Counted from the stretch's first letter, positions 40,213-52,520 are shown. The stretch is DNA of 64,000 nucleotides from Carposina sasakii (GCA_014607495.2 CP053160.1:1116001-1180000), one strand, 5' to 3'. The notes: generated from the letters alone by a model not told the origin. Numbers and translations are program-made.

Positions 40213-42492
40213 CTATAAATAATATAATTACCTAAGGGTTTTATTTTATTATATATGTACCTATAAAAGTATTTGGTTAATATCGATTACATCCACTGAT
40301 TGCAACGATGAACAAAAAGCCTGTAAATCGAACTCAAAACGAGACTCGCTCAGAGGTAAAAGCAGCCAAATGTGAAAAGTGGCAGTTTAAAAAAAAACAC
40401 TTTTAACTAATTTAACATTTAGCACCCTAATCGTTTAAAAAACCAGTATGCAGCCGACTGCAGCTTTACGCAACACTCTCAAGTGCAATAAGTGCACTGC
40501 TAATTATTACTCCAACCTGCCCAAGAGAAATCCGAGCCTTCGAAATATATACCGTCATCTTTCTTATACCAAGTGAACTTTATACCTGTCCTTTGCAGAT
40601 TCAAATTGCTTGTGCAACCGCGTTAAGGTATCACAGTTAAGGAGTGTTTGCACTAACACATAATAATATACTATCATCTGATAGAGTATCCTGTGTTGGT
40701 GCGGAGCTTAACGATCTCTGATATAAAGGTAAAATATCTGATACAGTGCTGTAGCAGCAGGTTTATAAAGGAAACGGTTTATAAAGGCTTTCACAGATTC
40801 AGTTTGTGTGTTTGATACTAATGGTATTTAGATAGATAGAATACCAAATGTTGATAGATAGTATATAATAGTCGAAAACGTATGCGCGTGCAAGCCTCCG
40901 ACATGACTCTATTAAAATTGAACCCGCCGATATTAAAGCAAGGCTGTGTCGGCAGGTTTGGTGTGTATACTCTTTTAATATACAGCCGGAGGCCTCTGAC
41001 ACAAAGAAAACTGCGATGGTTGCTCCGCCGCGTTTCGATGGTCGCTAATGACTCGCACTTTGACGAATCGTTCACATTCGCCCACGGTGTGGCCCAAGGT
41101 ATAAGCTACAAGCAGAATCACAGACATTTACGAGTACCTGTTAAGGTATAGGTACTAAAAAAGTGTGATACAAACGTAAAGCAAAGTGTAAATAGCTCAA
41201 CCCTCCTAAATTCTAAAGTAACGAAAGATAATAATAAAGTTTATTTCCTAGATTCTGGGTCTTAAATAAGGTGTCAGGTTATAATTTCATCCCTTACAAA
41301 ATCTACTTCCCAATTCATTAATATTTCTTACAAATATAGTAGTGAAATTATAATATAAATAGTAGGTTATATAATGTATAAATATTAATAAGAAAATGAA
41401 AAAAATTCCATTCCGCTCTAACTAATTGAGCTATCGGGTCACTTAACTCGGATGACGAATTTCAAAATCTCTTTTAAATTACGTTTTTGGCAACATTATT
41501 TTTTCATCCCAATAGCTATACACTAGCCAAATCTCGGTAAACAAAGCTGAATCCCTCAGCACAATGTTTAATCATGAAACGATCCACCATATCCTAGTGG
41601 ATTATATTATGGAGAAGTATATTATAAATTTATCTTAATTGTAATATATTTATAATGATATAGATTATAATGGTAAAAGATTATATCAATTTACGAAGTA
41701 TAGCAAAACCTATGCAGAGACAAGAACAGTAGTTAAATTTATTATTATGAGTAAAATGGATATATTAATTTCGTAGAAAATAACCCAAAGCATAATTATT
41801 TGTGAACTTTGGCAATAAAATTGAGCTGATCCAACTATTACAATAGCAAGCGATTGTAAAACTTTTGCTGAACTATTGAATTCAATGAATTAGTTTGCTT
41901 TTATCTAATGAAATGGCCCAAAGAGGAGCTAAATCGGTAGGTTTCTAATAGGGAGTTCGAATAGGGTATTGCCTAATGTTACGATGTTAATCCACTTGGT
42001 TTCATTTTTTTGTAAAAAGTGTCGGAGTATCTGCCCGAATTTAAATATAAAAGTGGTTGGAAGCTCTGTCTACAGTCAGAAACAAATTTTAATACATCCA
42101 CGTGCATCCTATGAAGTTTTCAAATGCTGGAAATGTGCATAAAGCCCCATTTACATATAACCATTATCTTGAACGTTCAAATAGTACTAGTAAAACTAAC
42201 TACTTGAAAAATGTGTCAAAAATGGTAGATTAGACCATGACAGTCATTTGTTGCTTTCTCCAAATTGTATGCAGCAGGCAAGATAATGATATCAAGGCTT
42301 TATATTAGAATAATGCAATTTACTTTTTTAATAATAATGGTAAGTGGCAAATATAATATCAATTCACGTTTAAACAGACATCAGCATGTCAGAATTAACA
42401 TCTTCAGGCCAATCTATATCTATACAATGAGATAACACTACGATAAGTACTAACACGTATAACTCTTGTAACTTAGACCACAAGCTTTACTT
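40213..42492. other. Non-coding stretch upstream of the host exons
   Basis: Probably intron of the minus-strand gene. Open frames at 40818-41151 on both strands overlap each other and lack splice support. Confidence 0.4.
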
Positions 42493-42752
42493 CATCATCA
42501 TCATCAGCCTATTGCAGTGCACTGCTGGACATAGGCCTCCCCCAGGGCACGCCACAGGACTGCTATGGGGGGTATTTGCCCATAGTCACCACGCTGGGCA
42601 TGCGGGTTGGTGACCGCAGTTTATATTTTGGACTATGTTGTCAGCACGGGAGGCGCTGCTGCCCATCTCCCGGAAACCCTTAATCGCCTCGTACGATACC
42701 CACGGGCAGACATGGGGTGGTACGAATTCTATTCTGCCGGCACCACGCGGCC
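42493..42752 (-). mobile_element. SINE-like family A, near full length
   Basis: On the plus strand it runs from (atc)n 'agcctattgcagtgcactgc' through 'gcccatagtcaccacgctgg' to 'gccggcaccacgcgg'. Read on the minus strand, the 3' end is the RTE-like tail plus a (GAT)n run. Confidence 0.8.
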
Positions 42753-43339
42753 AAGCTTTACTTATTACTAACCAATTTATTATGAACTTCTAATATCTCC
42801 ATATTCTTTGAGTAGGCATATTTTATGTAGAGGTCTCATTACATTGGTTAATTTCGATTCCAATGGTTTAGATCAGTGGTTCCCAAAGTGGTCCAGGTGG
42901 AACCCCAGGGCTCCACAAGAGACTCGATGGGGGTCTACGTTGGCGTGGAAAATGGGTGGTTTACAACTAATTTGTGTGTGGTGTAGGCCAGTAGGGGGTC
43001 CACCAGGACCAGTTAAATTTTAAAAGGGGTCTATGAGTAAAAAAAGTTTGGGAACCTCTGGTTTAGATAGTTTTAGGGTCGTCGGGGTATTTTGTAATTA
43101 TTATAGTCCTTATATCGTTTGAACGAAGGTTGCAGCTTTTGCAAGTTTCCTTTTTAGACTTTGGTATTTTAACTTTTAGGATACAAAAAAGGACAGGTGT
43201 GACGCTTTTAATGTTTTTATATTTTTTATTTTTACTTAGGACATAATGGCCAACTGATGAAATATTTCACTACATTGTAATTCTAATTTTCAACCAGGTT
43301 TACTACTTATCTAAAACGTACATAGATATACACACAGTT
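42753..43339. other. Non-coding stretch
   Basis: Contains 'gatcagtggttcccaaagtgg' and '..gggaacctctggtttaga' (42873-43067), a near-palindromic end pair of the kind seen in hAT-type MITEs. Not otherwise assigned. Confidence 0.4.
42873..43067. mobile_element. Possible MITE with 'cagtggttcccaaa' ends
   Basis: The left end CAGTGGTTCCCAAA (42874-42887) and right end TTTGGGAACCTCTG (43047-43060) are imperfect inverses about 187 bp apart, flanked by 'ggtttagat' (42865-42873) and 'gtttagat' (43062-43069) as a probable 8-bp duplication. The interior has 'ccccagggctccacaagaga' and 'aaggggtctatgag'. CAG ends with 8-bp duplication suit a hAT element. Confidence 0.6.
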
Positions 43340-43344
43340 GCTGT

Positions 43345-43520
43345 GCTCCCAAAATAGGTTGGCCAGTACTGCAGGATCATAAGGGAGATACCATAGCCGC
43401 ATTAGACATAAAGGGTTGCTGGCTCATCGCCTAAGAGTATGCGAGTTCCTTAGTCGACTTTTACGACATGCACGGATGCAGCTGATGTATTCTAGTGAAG
43501 CCCCACGACAGCACAGGAAA
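43345..43520 (-). repeat. Dispersed repeat B, copy 11
   Basis: Good reverse copy: 'actgcaggatcataagggag', 'gttgctggctcatcgcctaa', 'ccttagtcgacttttacgac', 'gcagctgatgtattctagtg'. Confidence 0.65.
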
Positions 43521-43712
43521 AACACTGCAAGCAATAGGCACGAAGAATGTAATTTTCTAATGTATGTCTAAATAGAGAAAAGATAGTGACAACGTATATT
43601 CACACGAAATCAATGTTGTCCGTATACTTATGTAAACTATACGAAACTTTCAGCCAATCTGAAAAACGTTCAATCCTGGTTAAGCTAACTTTACTTTTCT
43701 GTCACTATACAT

Positions 43713-43984
43713 CATAGAGGAATAAGATGTCATAGAGTGCTAATGTCATACTAACAGTTTCGATGTACCATTAGACTTTTCGGTGCCTCACAATTCCAGT
43801 CCTTAGATTACATTAGATTGCATTACTATACGTTACAATACATTAGTAATGTAGTACATGACTATACATTACACTAATAGACTCTGAGTGTCAAGAACTG
43901 GAATTGTGAGGCACCAACAAGTCTAATGGTGCAGCGAAACAGTTAGTGTGACATTAGCACTCTATGACGTCTTATTCCTCTATG
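43713..43984. mobile_element. hAT-like MITE, intact copy
   Basis: Starts CATAGAGGAATAAGATGTC and ends GACGTCTTATTCCTCTATG. Long inverted arms of about 95 bp surround an AT-rich centre. The flanking 8-mer CTATACAT occurs at 43705-43712 and at 43985-43992, a perfect 8-bp duplication typical of hAT elements. Non-coding, so dependent on a transposase elsewhere. Confidence 0.88.
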
Positions 43985-43992
43985 CTATACAT

Positions 43993-45377
43993 ACAAAAAG
44001 CTTTGTAAAAACCTTTTGTAGTGAGCTTACTTCATCACCTAACTTAAATGCCTGCCTATTTCCTTTATGACGTCACAATTACTATCTAATACTAACCATA
44101 TAATTACTACCCTACATAACATCGCGTTTCTTTATATCCAAATAAAAATTTTATTACTCAAATAAAAATTATCCCCTACCAAAGTAATATCCAAAGCTAA
44201 AACTCAAACGCAATCTTCGAATCTGAAACCGCCTAGTATCCAAGTCTAACCCGACCACTAGAGGTCGTTGGCCGGTCGTCGCCCGCACGTTTTTCGGTCG
44301 AGTTTTTTTACTCCCTTCAGCTTGCAATCGAGTTGCAGTTTTTAGATGCACCTACTTGCGTTATATGACTATCTAACGACAGGACAGGGAATACGGTGGA
44401 GACGGCTTTATATTAATAGTCGATTAGCTACAATCTTCGATTGTGTAAGATTTATCTGTGTTTAGTTACCTCAGAAGTAAAAATAATTATAAAGCTAATT
44501 CAGTTAGCTAAGGATAAATTAAGATTAATCAAATGATTAATTAAGTAATACGTTGATCAAATTTAGGCATGAAAAATATCATGAAAGTAGATGAAGCGAA
44601 AGAGGTGTGTCAGTTAGGACAGACAGGACATGTGATCCAGTCTCCCTCCGGAAAAGAGACGAAATTCTATGTATGTATAATGAAATTCATTGATGATCTT
44701 GGGCATTAGACGGCTCTATTGTAATGAAATGAGAAATTATTGTACGGTAAACTAAAAATTTAAATTAAATTAAAATGTTTCAAATTCATTTAGCCTCAAT
44801 TTTGTTGAGGCCATACATTTTGATAGTATGTATAACTATTTTATTTTATTATATATTATGCAGGTAATAATAATTTTCCAAAAAAATAGTCTCTACTCCA
44901 CACCATCCATGTCCCAAACACATTTCGGCCGCAGTGCGTTGCACTATAGCGAGCCAGTTTGACTAGATTTTTGGCAACGACTGCGGCGCAGGAGTCTGTC
45001 CCCTCCCCTCGCCCTGCACACCTCTGCCCGACGCCCGCGCATGCGTACATGACCAACTGATTAGCTACGGGCCTTTCTTTGAATGTCTTTGTGGTATGCT
45101 GTTGATGTTGAGGCTATAAAGTGCTGCAGCATTGTTGCCCGTTCATTTTATGTTCTAAACCGAGAAAATAAATTTTGCGCGACGAAATTCGTTGGCAGTG
45201 TTAATACCCGAGTTCCCTTTAGAGGAAAAGGGACCACTGATAATAGATACGAGCTCTAATTTTGCTACATAACCGTGTACAAATGACAAGAAAATAAAAT
45301 TTTGCCTACACCTCACGGAAAGAGGCGCGACTTGATGTGAACTAAAGTTTTCTGAAATATATTTTTCACTAGGAAAC
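43993..45377. other. Non-coding stretch, nothing assigned
   Basis: Short open frames on the minus strand (44169-44351, 44856-45056) show no domain and no splice support. Confidence 0.4.
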
Positions 45378-45645
45378 TGCGTGGTGCCGGCAGAGTAGAG
45401 TTTGTACCACCCCTGTCTGTCCGTCTGTCCGTGTGTATTGTACGAAGCGATTAAGGGTTTCCAGGAGGTGGGCAGCAGCCCCTCCTGTAGTGACAACATA
45501 GTCCGAAAATCACACTGTGGTCACCAACCCGCCTGCCCAGCGTGGTGACTATGGGCAAAACCCCCCTGTGGCAGTAGCCTTGTAGCGTGCTCTGGGGTAG
45601 GCTTACGTCCAGCAGTGGACTGCAATAGGCTGAAGAAGAAGAAAA
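45378..45645 (+). mobile_element. SINE-like family A, full length
   Basis: Runs from 'gcgtggtgccggcagagtag' through 'ggcagcagcccctcctg' and 'gcgtggtgactatgggcaaa' to 'agcagtggactgcaataggc' and a (GAA)n tail. Confidence 0.8.
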
Positions 45646-46331
45646 GATTAATAACTACGAAATTAGGTAGCCTATCGCTCCCCGGAATTCTCTTGTATTC
45701 TTTATTGTACACACAAAATTTAGACAATATAGTAATAAAGGCTTTCTTTTGACTTAGCATAGTTACACAGAAAGTGTACAAAGGGAAGCTTATCTCTTTA
45801 AGAAATTTCTTCCGGTAAACCCAAGCAAACAATTTTCTCTTTAGTAGACATTTCATTACGTAAGTGATCTCTAAAGCTTTCAAGGAAAGAAATATATCAA
45901 AAGAAAGTCTTTATTACCGAGACAAGCATTGAAGAAAAGTAATTTATTTAAAGGATTTCCGAAAAATACTGACTCGATATTGTATCAGTAAAATAAATTA
46001 CCTATTAGTATGAACCATCTTATTTCTTTAAGTTTTTTTTTATATCTCTCTATTTACAGAAAATTGCTAAGTTTAAGATCAAATTCGCGGATTATGGATT
46101 AAATCTTCAAGTGTTTCATACAAAGTTTTAATTTGGAATTTCCTGCAAAGTAGCAACCTACAGTCTGTACATATGTTTCTTGGCTTATAGCTATTCATGA
46201 TAAATACATACATAGAGAGAAAATCCAAGCTCATGCCGGTGAAATCACGCATAACCAGCTAGCCGTAAATAAAAGTAGATTTATAGGAATAGAGAATTCG
46301 TGATAGCTGCACGCGTAATACAATGATTCTA

Positions 46332-46583
46332 TTCAGCCTATTGGAGTCAACTGCTGAACGTAGGCCTCCCCCAGGGCACGCCACAAGGCTACTGCCACAG
46401 GGGGGTTTTGCCCATAGTCACCACGCTGGGCAGGCGAGTTGGTGACCGCAGTGTAATTTTCGGACTATGTTGTCAGTACGGGAGGCGCTGCTGCCCACCT
46501 CCCGGAAACCCTTAATCGCCTCTTACGATACCTACGGATAGGCAGGGGTAGTACAAACTCTACTCTGCCGGCACCACGCGGCA
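46332..46583 (-). mobile_element. SINE-like family A, full length
   Basis: Plus-strand order 'cagcctattggagtcaactg' to 'gccggcaccacgcggc'. It abuts a half copy of the hAT-like MITE at 46583. Confidence 0.8.
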
Positions 46584-46700
46584 ATACATTACACTAATAG
46601 AATCCAAGTGTCAAGGACTGGATTTGTGAGGCACTGAAAAGTCTAATGGTGCATCGAAACAGTATGACATTAGCACTCTATGACATCTTATTGCTCTATG
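46583..46700. mobile_element. hAT-like MITE, right half only
   Basis: Matches 43865-43984 from 'acattacactaatag' to 'ctctatg'. The left half is missing, apparently lost at the junction with the SINE-like copy. Confidence 0.75.
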
Positions 46701-46984
46701 CCCGAACCACAGGATTACGAGAATTCGGCGGGAAAAACTGGAAGGGTGCAGGTGTAATTTTCTTGTGAAAATGAAAAATTATTTGTAAATGGCTTGCATG
46801 TGTCCGTAAAGTGATGTTTTCTGGTAGATAAGTTATATTTTGTTTACTTGTGATGTGAATCTAGTGCGTGTGCATGGTTTTATATGCAGGTAAGCCGGGT
46901 AAAACTTTAGCCGGATTACGATTTCTTCATGGGCGCATGTAAGTTGTTTCTGCAATAATTTTCCATTTTGACTAACTTTACATT

Positions 46985-47022
46985 TCGCACACCTAGATCT
47001 AAAGAGGTATTAACTCAAAAAA
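46985..47022 (+). repeat. Left arm of a distant inverted repeat
   Basis: TCGCACACCTAGATCTAAAGAG (46985-47006) occurs in exact inverse at 49549-49570. It is followed by 'aggtattaactcaaaa', which resembles the spaced motif at 49151-49312. Confidence 0.6.
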
Positions 47023-47769
47023 GCACTTTTTTCAATAAACACGAAAAACTGTTTTCTGTGTACCTGTGCACTGCAGGAGCGTTTTGTTTTTATGGTTTGC
47101 TTTATTTATACTTAGTAATAAATGATATTGTAGTAATTTATTATTTTATACACGTTTTATGGCTAAAAATCTAAATTTTTGAATTATTTCCCTTTTGTTT
47201 ATTACTGTATGTATATTTGTTATACTAATTTGAGTTAAGCCTGTGTTGGTGAATTAAGTTTATAGTTGACTCTCTTTTGAAGAGGCATTATACATTTAGA
47301 ATGCAATGACTTTTTGAATTATTTAAAATAAGTCCTGACAAAGTGTACCATGACCAACAGTAAGAGTATATTATTTGTTGATAAATAATTTAAAAAACGA
47401 CTGCAGTCAATCAATATTATTTATTAGTAGCATTAACTATGTCAGTCTCATGAACCCAAATAGGTTATAACTCTTAAACAATACTTATAATATATTGCAA
47501 ACTAGAAAAAACAGTTATAAATGCACTTCTGAATCATTACAACCATATTTGTCTCTCAATTACAGAATTATTAATAATTATAATTATATAGAATATTTAT
47601 ATAGAATAAAAAACACTCTTATGAATCAAAAATTATCACCTTTAAATTTAGGTTTAATCTAAATATCTAAGTACTAATAATGGCACATAGAAATAGTCGT
47701 TAATAAAATACACCTTATTTATATTAATAGCCCTTACTTTACTTATATTTTGTATTGGGTACTGAAGAA

Positions 47770-48740
47770 CTTTGGTAATTCACTATAATGAGATCTAATG
47801 AGTTAAGAATACAGCCTGTAACTCGTAAACTGCTACGATTGTGCCATCTGTCCTATTCTTGTCATTTTATTTTTCAGTCCTTGCAAAATCTTTTTCTTTT
47901 AGATGCTCTTCATATTCCTGAATTAACTTGCACTTTTCTTCTTCGTTTGAATTATTGTACCTTTCGCACAAATCGCATTGATATTTCTTCGGTACGAAGA
48001 AAGAAATGTTAAATTCAGTATTGAATATCCTGTTGAATGTAGAAGACGTGGCAACCGGTAGTCCATCCTCTTCACGAAGTGTTTTGTAAGATATCTGCTA
48101 ATGATTTATCACTTGCTATAAATTCTCTTATTGTTTGGGCTCTCAAATAGTGTGATTCAATCCGGGGAATAGAATTTATAAAATCTTAAAGACTTAAAGA
48201 CATGTTGTCTTGACATCTCGTCCACTTTATCTTTGCATTTTAGTCGACATTTGTTATCACAGGGTGGTCCAACCTTTCTTTGTAGTATTAGTTTCCTACA
48301 TTTTGACAGAGACTGGTAAGCTTTTCCAGAGTTTCTCAGTTGTTTCGCGACTTCCACGTTGCTGGTTTGCGCCACTCTCTTTTTGCTCTTTTTTTCGATC
48401 TCAATTTCAAGAACCATAACATTTTCCGGGCCTACTTGCTTACTATCGTCTTCGGTATCCGACAAACTCGAGCTGCTTTTGGACGAAGTCACCGATGATG
48501 ATGAAGGTATGACCTTAGGTGGGAGCTCATTTTTGTTTAACAATTGAAAATTAGGATCTTCATCGGAGTCGTCAATATCACTTTCATCGCTCCGTATCGG
48601 TGAAATATGGTAGTTCGGGGTAACAGAATTTTGTTGTTTAGACGTACTAGGGATAGATGTATTAACCGGTGATATGAAACTTCATGACTTGATGACATCT
48701 TCAAGTTATCTTCCACGGTTGCATGTTGAGTAAAAGTGAT
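47770..48740 (-). pseudogene. Decayed transposase-like gene (insect repeat family)
   Basis: Read on the minus strand, pieces of one protein family appear in order but in shifting phase. First an acidic Ser-rich N-terminus (SDESDIDDSDEDPNFQ, then SSSSVTSSKSSSSLSDTEDD). Then KQLRNSGKAYQSLSKCRKLI and a CDNKCRLKC cluster (48157-48543). After a frameshift follow HYLRAQTIREFIASDKSLAD and, after another near 48087, LREEDGLPVATSSTFNRIFN and PKKYQCDLCERYNNSN (about 47990). A stop then interrupts before VAVYELQAVFL. The Cys clusters and the PKKxQCDLC block are familiar from multi-copy insect genes thought to be transposon-derived; I cannot name the family safely. No intact gene remains. Confidence 0.65.
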
Positions 48741-49150
48741 AGGAGGAGCGATATTTTTTTATCGCGTTCTTCTACCATATTTACTAAAAATCGCCCTAGT
48801 TGCATTGTTTTCCTGAAATATAAAATATTTATTTTACTAACTTACAGAGTCTTGTGTCCCAAATCAATTTGGAAAGTCCGTAAAAAAGCGTTTTTAATCT
48901 TTTTAGCTATGTTGTAAAAATATATTTGCCTGAAACCATCTAAAGGGACTCAACTTGAAAAATTGTCAGTAAAAAAGGAACAAACGTTGTTAATGCTAAG
49001 TTGAATATTAAATTGTACTAAAACCTAAAAACTCCAATCGCCAATAACAAAACAAGTTTGACTTTGATAAGATTTCACAGAAAAAAGAGAGCATAAAATA
49101 TGACTCAACAAAACAGACACAACTACAAAATCAAAAATGTTTCAACAATA
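48741..49150. other. Upstream flank of the decayed gene
   Basis: AT-rich, no coding evidence; weak versions of the 'gactcaac' motif occur at about 48949 and 49103. Confidence 0.4.
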
Positions 49151-49312
49151 GGGTAACAACTCAAAATAAAAACAAAAACTTTACTCACCTTGCCAGCAAT
49201 ACAGGTTTAACTCAAAATGCAACATTTTCTTAATCAGAACTAACCATCTAAAAGGTGACAATTCAAAATAATACTGCTTCAAATTTCAACTAAACAGGTA
49301 CAACTCAAAATA
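49151..49312. repeat. Array of four spaced 'aggt..aactcaaaata' motifs
   Basis: Copies start at 49151 (GGGTAACAACTCAAAATA), 49203 (AGGTTTAACTCAAAATGC), 49253 (AGGTGACAATTCAAAATA) and 49296 (AGGTACAACTCAAAATA). Spacings are 52, 50 and 43 bp, and the sequence between them is not conserved. It lies upstream of the decayed minus-strand transposase-like gene. Confidence 0.7.
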
Positions 49313-49548
49313 ACTCCAAACTTTTTACACAGGACACGTACACTGCGCTTCTAATTCTGATTACAACTAGCGTTGTTCCCGTTTAGGCGCGGGAGGAGCT
49401 GGCTCGCTAGTTCAACAAAAGGGACTCTAGGCGCCATCAAGCGTTGAGTTTTGCACTTATTTTTAAATATGTTTTATTGGCAGATAGGTATTCGTATAGG
49501 CAATTAAATGGTAAGCATAACTCAATCACACAGATTTTTGACTTAACT

Positions 49549-49570
49549 CTCTTTAGATCTAGGTGTGCGA
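49549..49570 (-). repeat. Right arm of the distant inverted repeat
   Basis: Exact inverse of 46985-47006. Together the arms bracket about 2.6 kb that includes the decayed transposase-like gene and the motif array. On the minus strand it falls within an open frame (49437-49652) starting MFSKMYSEFMMDDNDDEWKR, possibly a remnant first coding part. Confidence 0.55.
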
Positions 49571-49719
49571 TTTGTTCTTGAGGATTTTTCCGACGTTTCC
49601 ACTCATCATCATTGTCATCCATCATAAATTCAGAATACATTTTACTAAACAATGATTAGGCTGTATGGGCTTAGTTCCCCTTGCCTTTCCTTCGGGATAA
49701 ACTAAAAAAAAAAAAAAAA

Positions 49720-49850
49720 CAGGATTACGAAGATCCTACAGCAATGTTTAGCATAGCGGGGCCAGATGTTAATCAGCTATAAGTCGCTAACTCATTGCCT
49801 GAGAGAACGCCCCCGAATTCCTTAAAAAGATACCCTTCTGACCCATGACA
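49720..49850 (-). repeat. Dispersed repeat B, copy 12
   Basis: Reverse copy beside a poly(A) run (49693-49710... ends): 'gatcctacagcaatgtttag', 'agcggggccagatg', 'gctaactcattgcctgagag'. Confidence 0.6.
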
Positions 49851-51464
49851 CTACCGGTAGTGTCGCGGAGAATATTTACACACGTAATAATAGCCCGGTA
49901 TAGAATAGAATATAGTTTATTTGACTTGGCTTATACAGGTACACAGACAACACAAATCATGAAAAGAAAAAACAAGATATGAGACAATAATGAAATTATA
50001 ACAACAAGAAAGTATACTGCGAACATTTGAAATATTTCGCGAAAGTAATTCCAAATATCTATATAGGATAGCTATGGACTCTTGTGGTGAGAGCGTCGGT
50101 CATGAGAGCGGCCATGATGGAGTGCTCGACCAGATATTTTGGAAAACGGTAAATTATAACGCGGCCCGTGGCGATCAACCCTTTTTACAAGTACCGACTG
50201 CAGATACAACCAAATTATAATATCTTTAAAAATTAAACACAAAACTTTTTTTTACATTCAATATTATATAGGTAAAACTTTTCCTTCAGGGTTTTATTCC
50301 TAGCTGATTTAGGTCACACAATATCGGTCAGACTCTTAGCTGCAGCTGCTATTGCCTGCATGGGTTTAGGAAGCATTTGCCTTGACAATTCCTAGGGGAG
50401 ACATAAGGAAGTACTAAGAGAGGCCACTCGAAATGTCTATAGCGACTGGATGAACGCGGCGGTGTTTAAAAAATTACGGATGAAGCAAGAGCTAATTATT
50501 GTAAATGAGAAAATATAACTCTATCTGCAAGCTTTTTGCAAAGGCATATAGCCAATCGAATCACCTATACAGTAGATTTATAGACTACTTTCTATCCTCT
50601 TCAATCACCTTGTACTTATGTAAAACCTTTATAAGCTAGTTCCATTAACCGATCTTGGGAGATTTTTGGCATTTCTCAGCTTTGATCTTCAATTGTTTTC
50701 ATAAAAAAAATATTTCCGAGATTCTTTTTGATCTCTAGTTTTGGAAATGATTGTATATTGATCATCTGAACAAGTATCTCAGTGATGTCGAATCAATAAA
50801 TTGGAATGAACACACGATTGTTTAATCTAATGGAATATCTTTGGTTTTATATGCTGTTGGTACATTTACGGATAATCTTCTCCATCTCACAATGTCTCTG
50901 GACCCGGAAGCCTCAGTTCAAACTACGCGGCCGATATACTGGGGATACCAAGCTCTGCTCTCATGTAGCTATTGTCTTGTACAGAAACATGAGAGATTCT
51001 GCGGAGTTGTTATAATAATAGGAGTCTTAAATCTTTGAGCATTTATACATACGAGTATGTATACATATGTATAGATATGTTACAAATTTGTCTTAATTCG
51101 ATTGTTTTAAAAGTGTTTTATTGAAATCGTTTAAATACATTAAAAATATATATAAAACTGCACTCATAATTCTAATACACTTCCTCATAAATTACTTAAA
51201 CAAACCTACAAGATTGTAAAATCAATAAAAAATATCACCTTAAACATTTTTTTTTTCACAAAATTGAGTAGGTACTCGTAGGTAGGTATGCTACGTAGAC
51301 CCTTCTCAAGTCAAAAGGAATTCACTGTCGACCAAGCGTAAAGTTTTTCAGACGGAAACATGAGACGCTATTTCGTAAAATCCGATTACTCCTATACTGG
51401 CTCAGGTACTTTTATCCCCAATGCTATCTAAAATTCATACCTTTTACTTATAGTCTAAATAGGT

Positions 51465-51468
<4 letters not shown>
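49851..51468. other. Non-coding stretch, nothing assigned
   Basis: Overlapping open frames at 50806-51038 lack domain or splice support. 'aatagaatatagtttatttg' at 49907-49926 resembles the start of an inverted LINE tail. Confidence 0.4.

Positions 51469-51529
<61 letters not shown>
51469..51529. repeat. (TA)n microsatellite
   Basis: About 60 bp of pure TA repeat, next to repeat F. Confidence 0.95.
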
Positions 51530-51534
<5 letters not shown>

Positions 51535-51550
51535 CGCCAATCTTATCAAA

Positions 51551-51632
51551 TACATACATACATATAATCACGCCTTTATCCCTTACGGGGTAGGCAGACC
51601 AAGGGCCGATAGAACCACATGGTGCCAATTAG
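51551..51632. repeat. Small palindromic repeat F, partial copy
   Basis: Shares 'taatcacgcctttatccctt' and 'acggggtaggcag' with 1620-1655. Confidence 0.6.
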
Positions 51633-52189
51633 GTATTATTATTTATCAAATAGATCCGATAATTAAAAATAAGTCATTATTAAGATATCCAATAAATAAT
51701 GTTTTAAGGTCTGTCGCAAATTCGCAATTAATAATTTAAAATCAAAGCGATATTTCAAATTTAATTGGAATTTCGTTTTGCAACTTCCATGACATCTTAA
51801 TTAAATGTTTAGTAAAATAATTGCTATTCATTTACTACCTCGCTGCTATTCAGTTTTAACACAGATTTAATAGGTGGCAGTGGGTAAGATACGCTAAGAC
51901 TCCATGTATCGTAGGAAACTACCTAAGGTAATTTACATTTGATTTATTTAGAATTTAAGGAGAACTGACTAGCAGTTCTCCTGGATTTTGATTTTTAGGC
52001 GACCTTAACTCTTATTAGCTCCACGTTGGTGTCTATTAAGCCCCAAATCCCGAACTTATGCCTGACAGACCGTAACTAATCGCACCTTGAGGTGGTGACC
52101 GTTGTCAAAGCAAAAGCTTTGCGATTTATTTATTTTTTAGGTTGAATTTACCTCCTTTTTTTGTTTGGTAGCAGTTTCATTTTGGGGGT
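51633..52189. other. Non-coding stretch, nothing assigned
   Basis: No supported feature. Confidence 0.45.
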
Positions 52190-52520
52190 GTTATTAATGC
52201 TTTCATGTGTCCAGGAGCCCACAACCTTTTTAAGGATATTACGAAAAGGTTGGTCGAGGCATCTCATGACCAGAGGGCTGGCTCATTTTTTGGACAGCGA
52301 GTAAGCCTCGCTATCCAGCGGGGCAACGCTGCCAGCCTTTTGGGCACATTGCCAGCGGTGGAGGACTTGCAAGGAGTCTTCTATTTGTAAATTTTATTTT
52401 ATTTTGTAGCTCTTGTTTTTTTTTACGTAGGTTTAGTTATTATTGCAAATAATTATAGATAAATGTATATTGAAAAAAATAAAATAAAACAATGATTTTG
52501 AATTTTGAATTTGAATTTTT
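52190..52520 (+). pseudogene. Retrotransposon ORF C-terminus with 3' tail
   Basis: The open frame reads LFKDITKRLVEASHDQRAGS, then FFGQRVSLAIQRGNAASLLG and TLP, ending in TAA at 52388-52390. I recognise this as a C-terminal module widespread in animal retroelement polyproteins. About 110 bp later comes an A-rich stretch and a short tandem repeat of 'gaatttt' units (52497-52520), as at LINE 3' ends. Only the last 60 or so codons remain. The clade is not determined. Confidence 0.55.

Noticed and set aside
49151..49312. CRISPR-like array
   Set aside because: Only four diverged motifs in a eukaryotic repeat-rich context; this is better read as subterminal transposon motifs.
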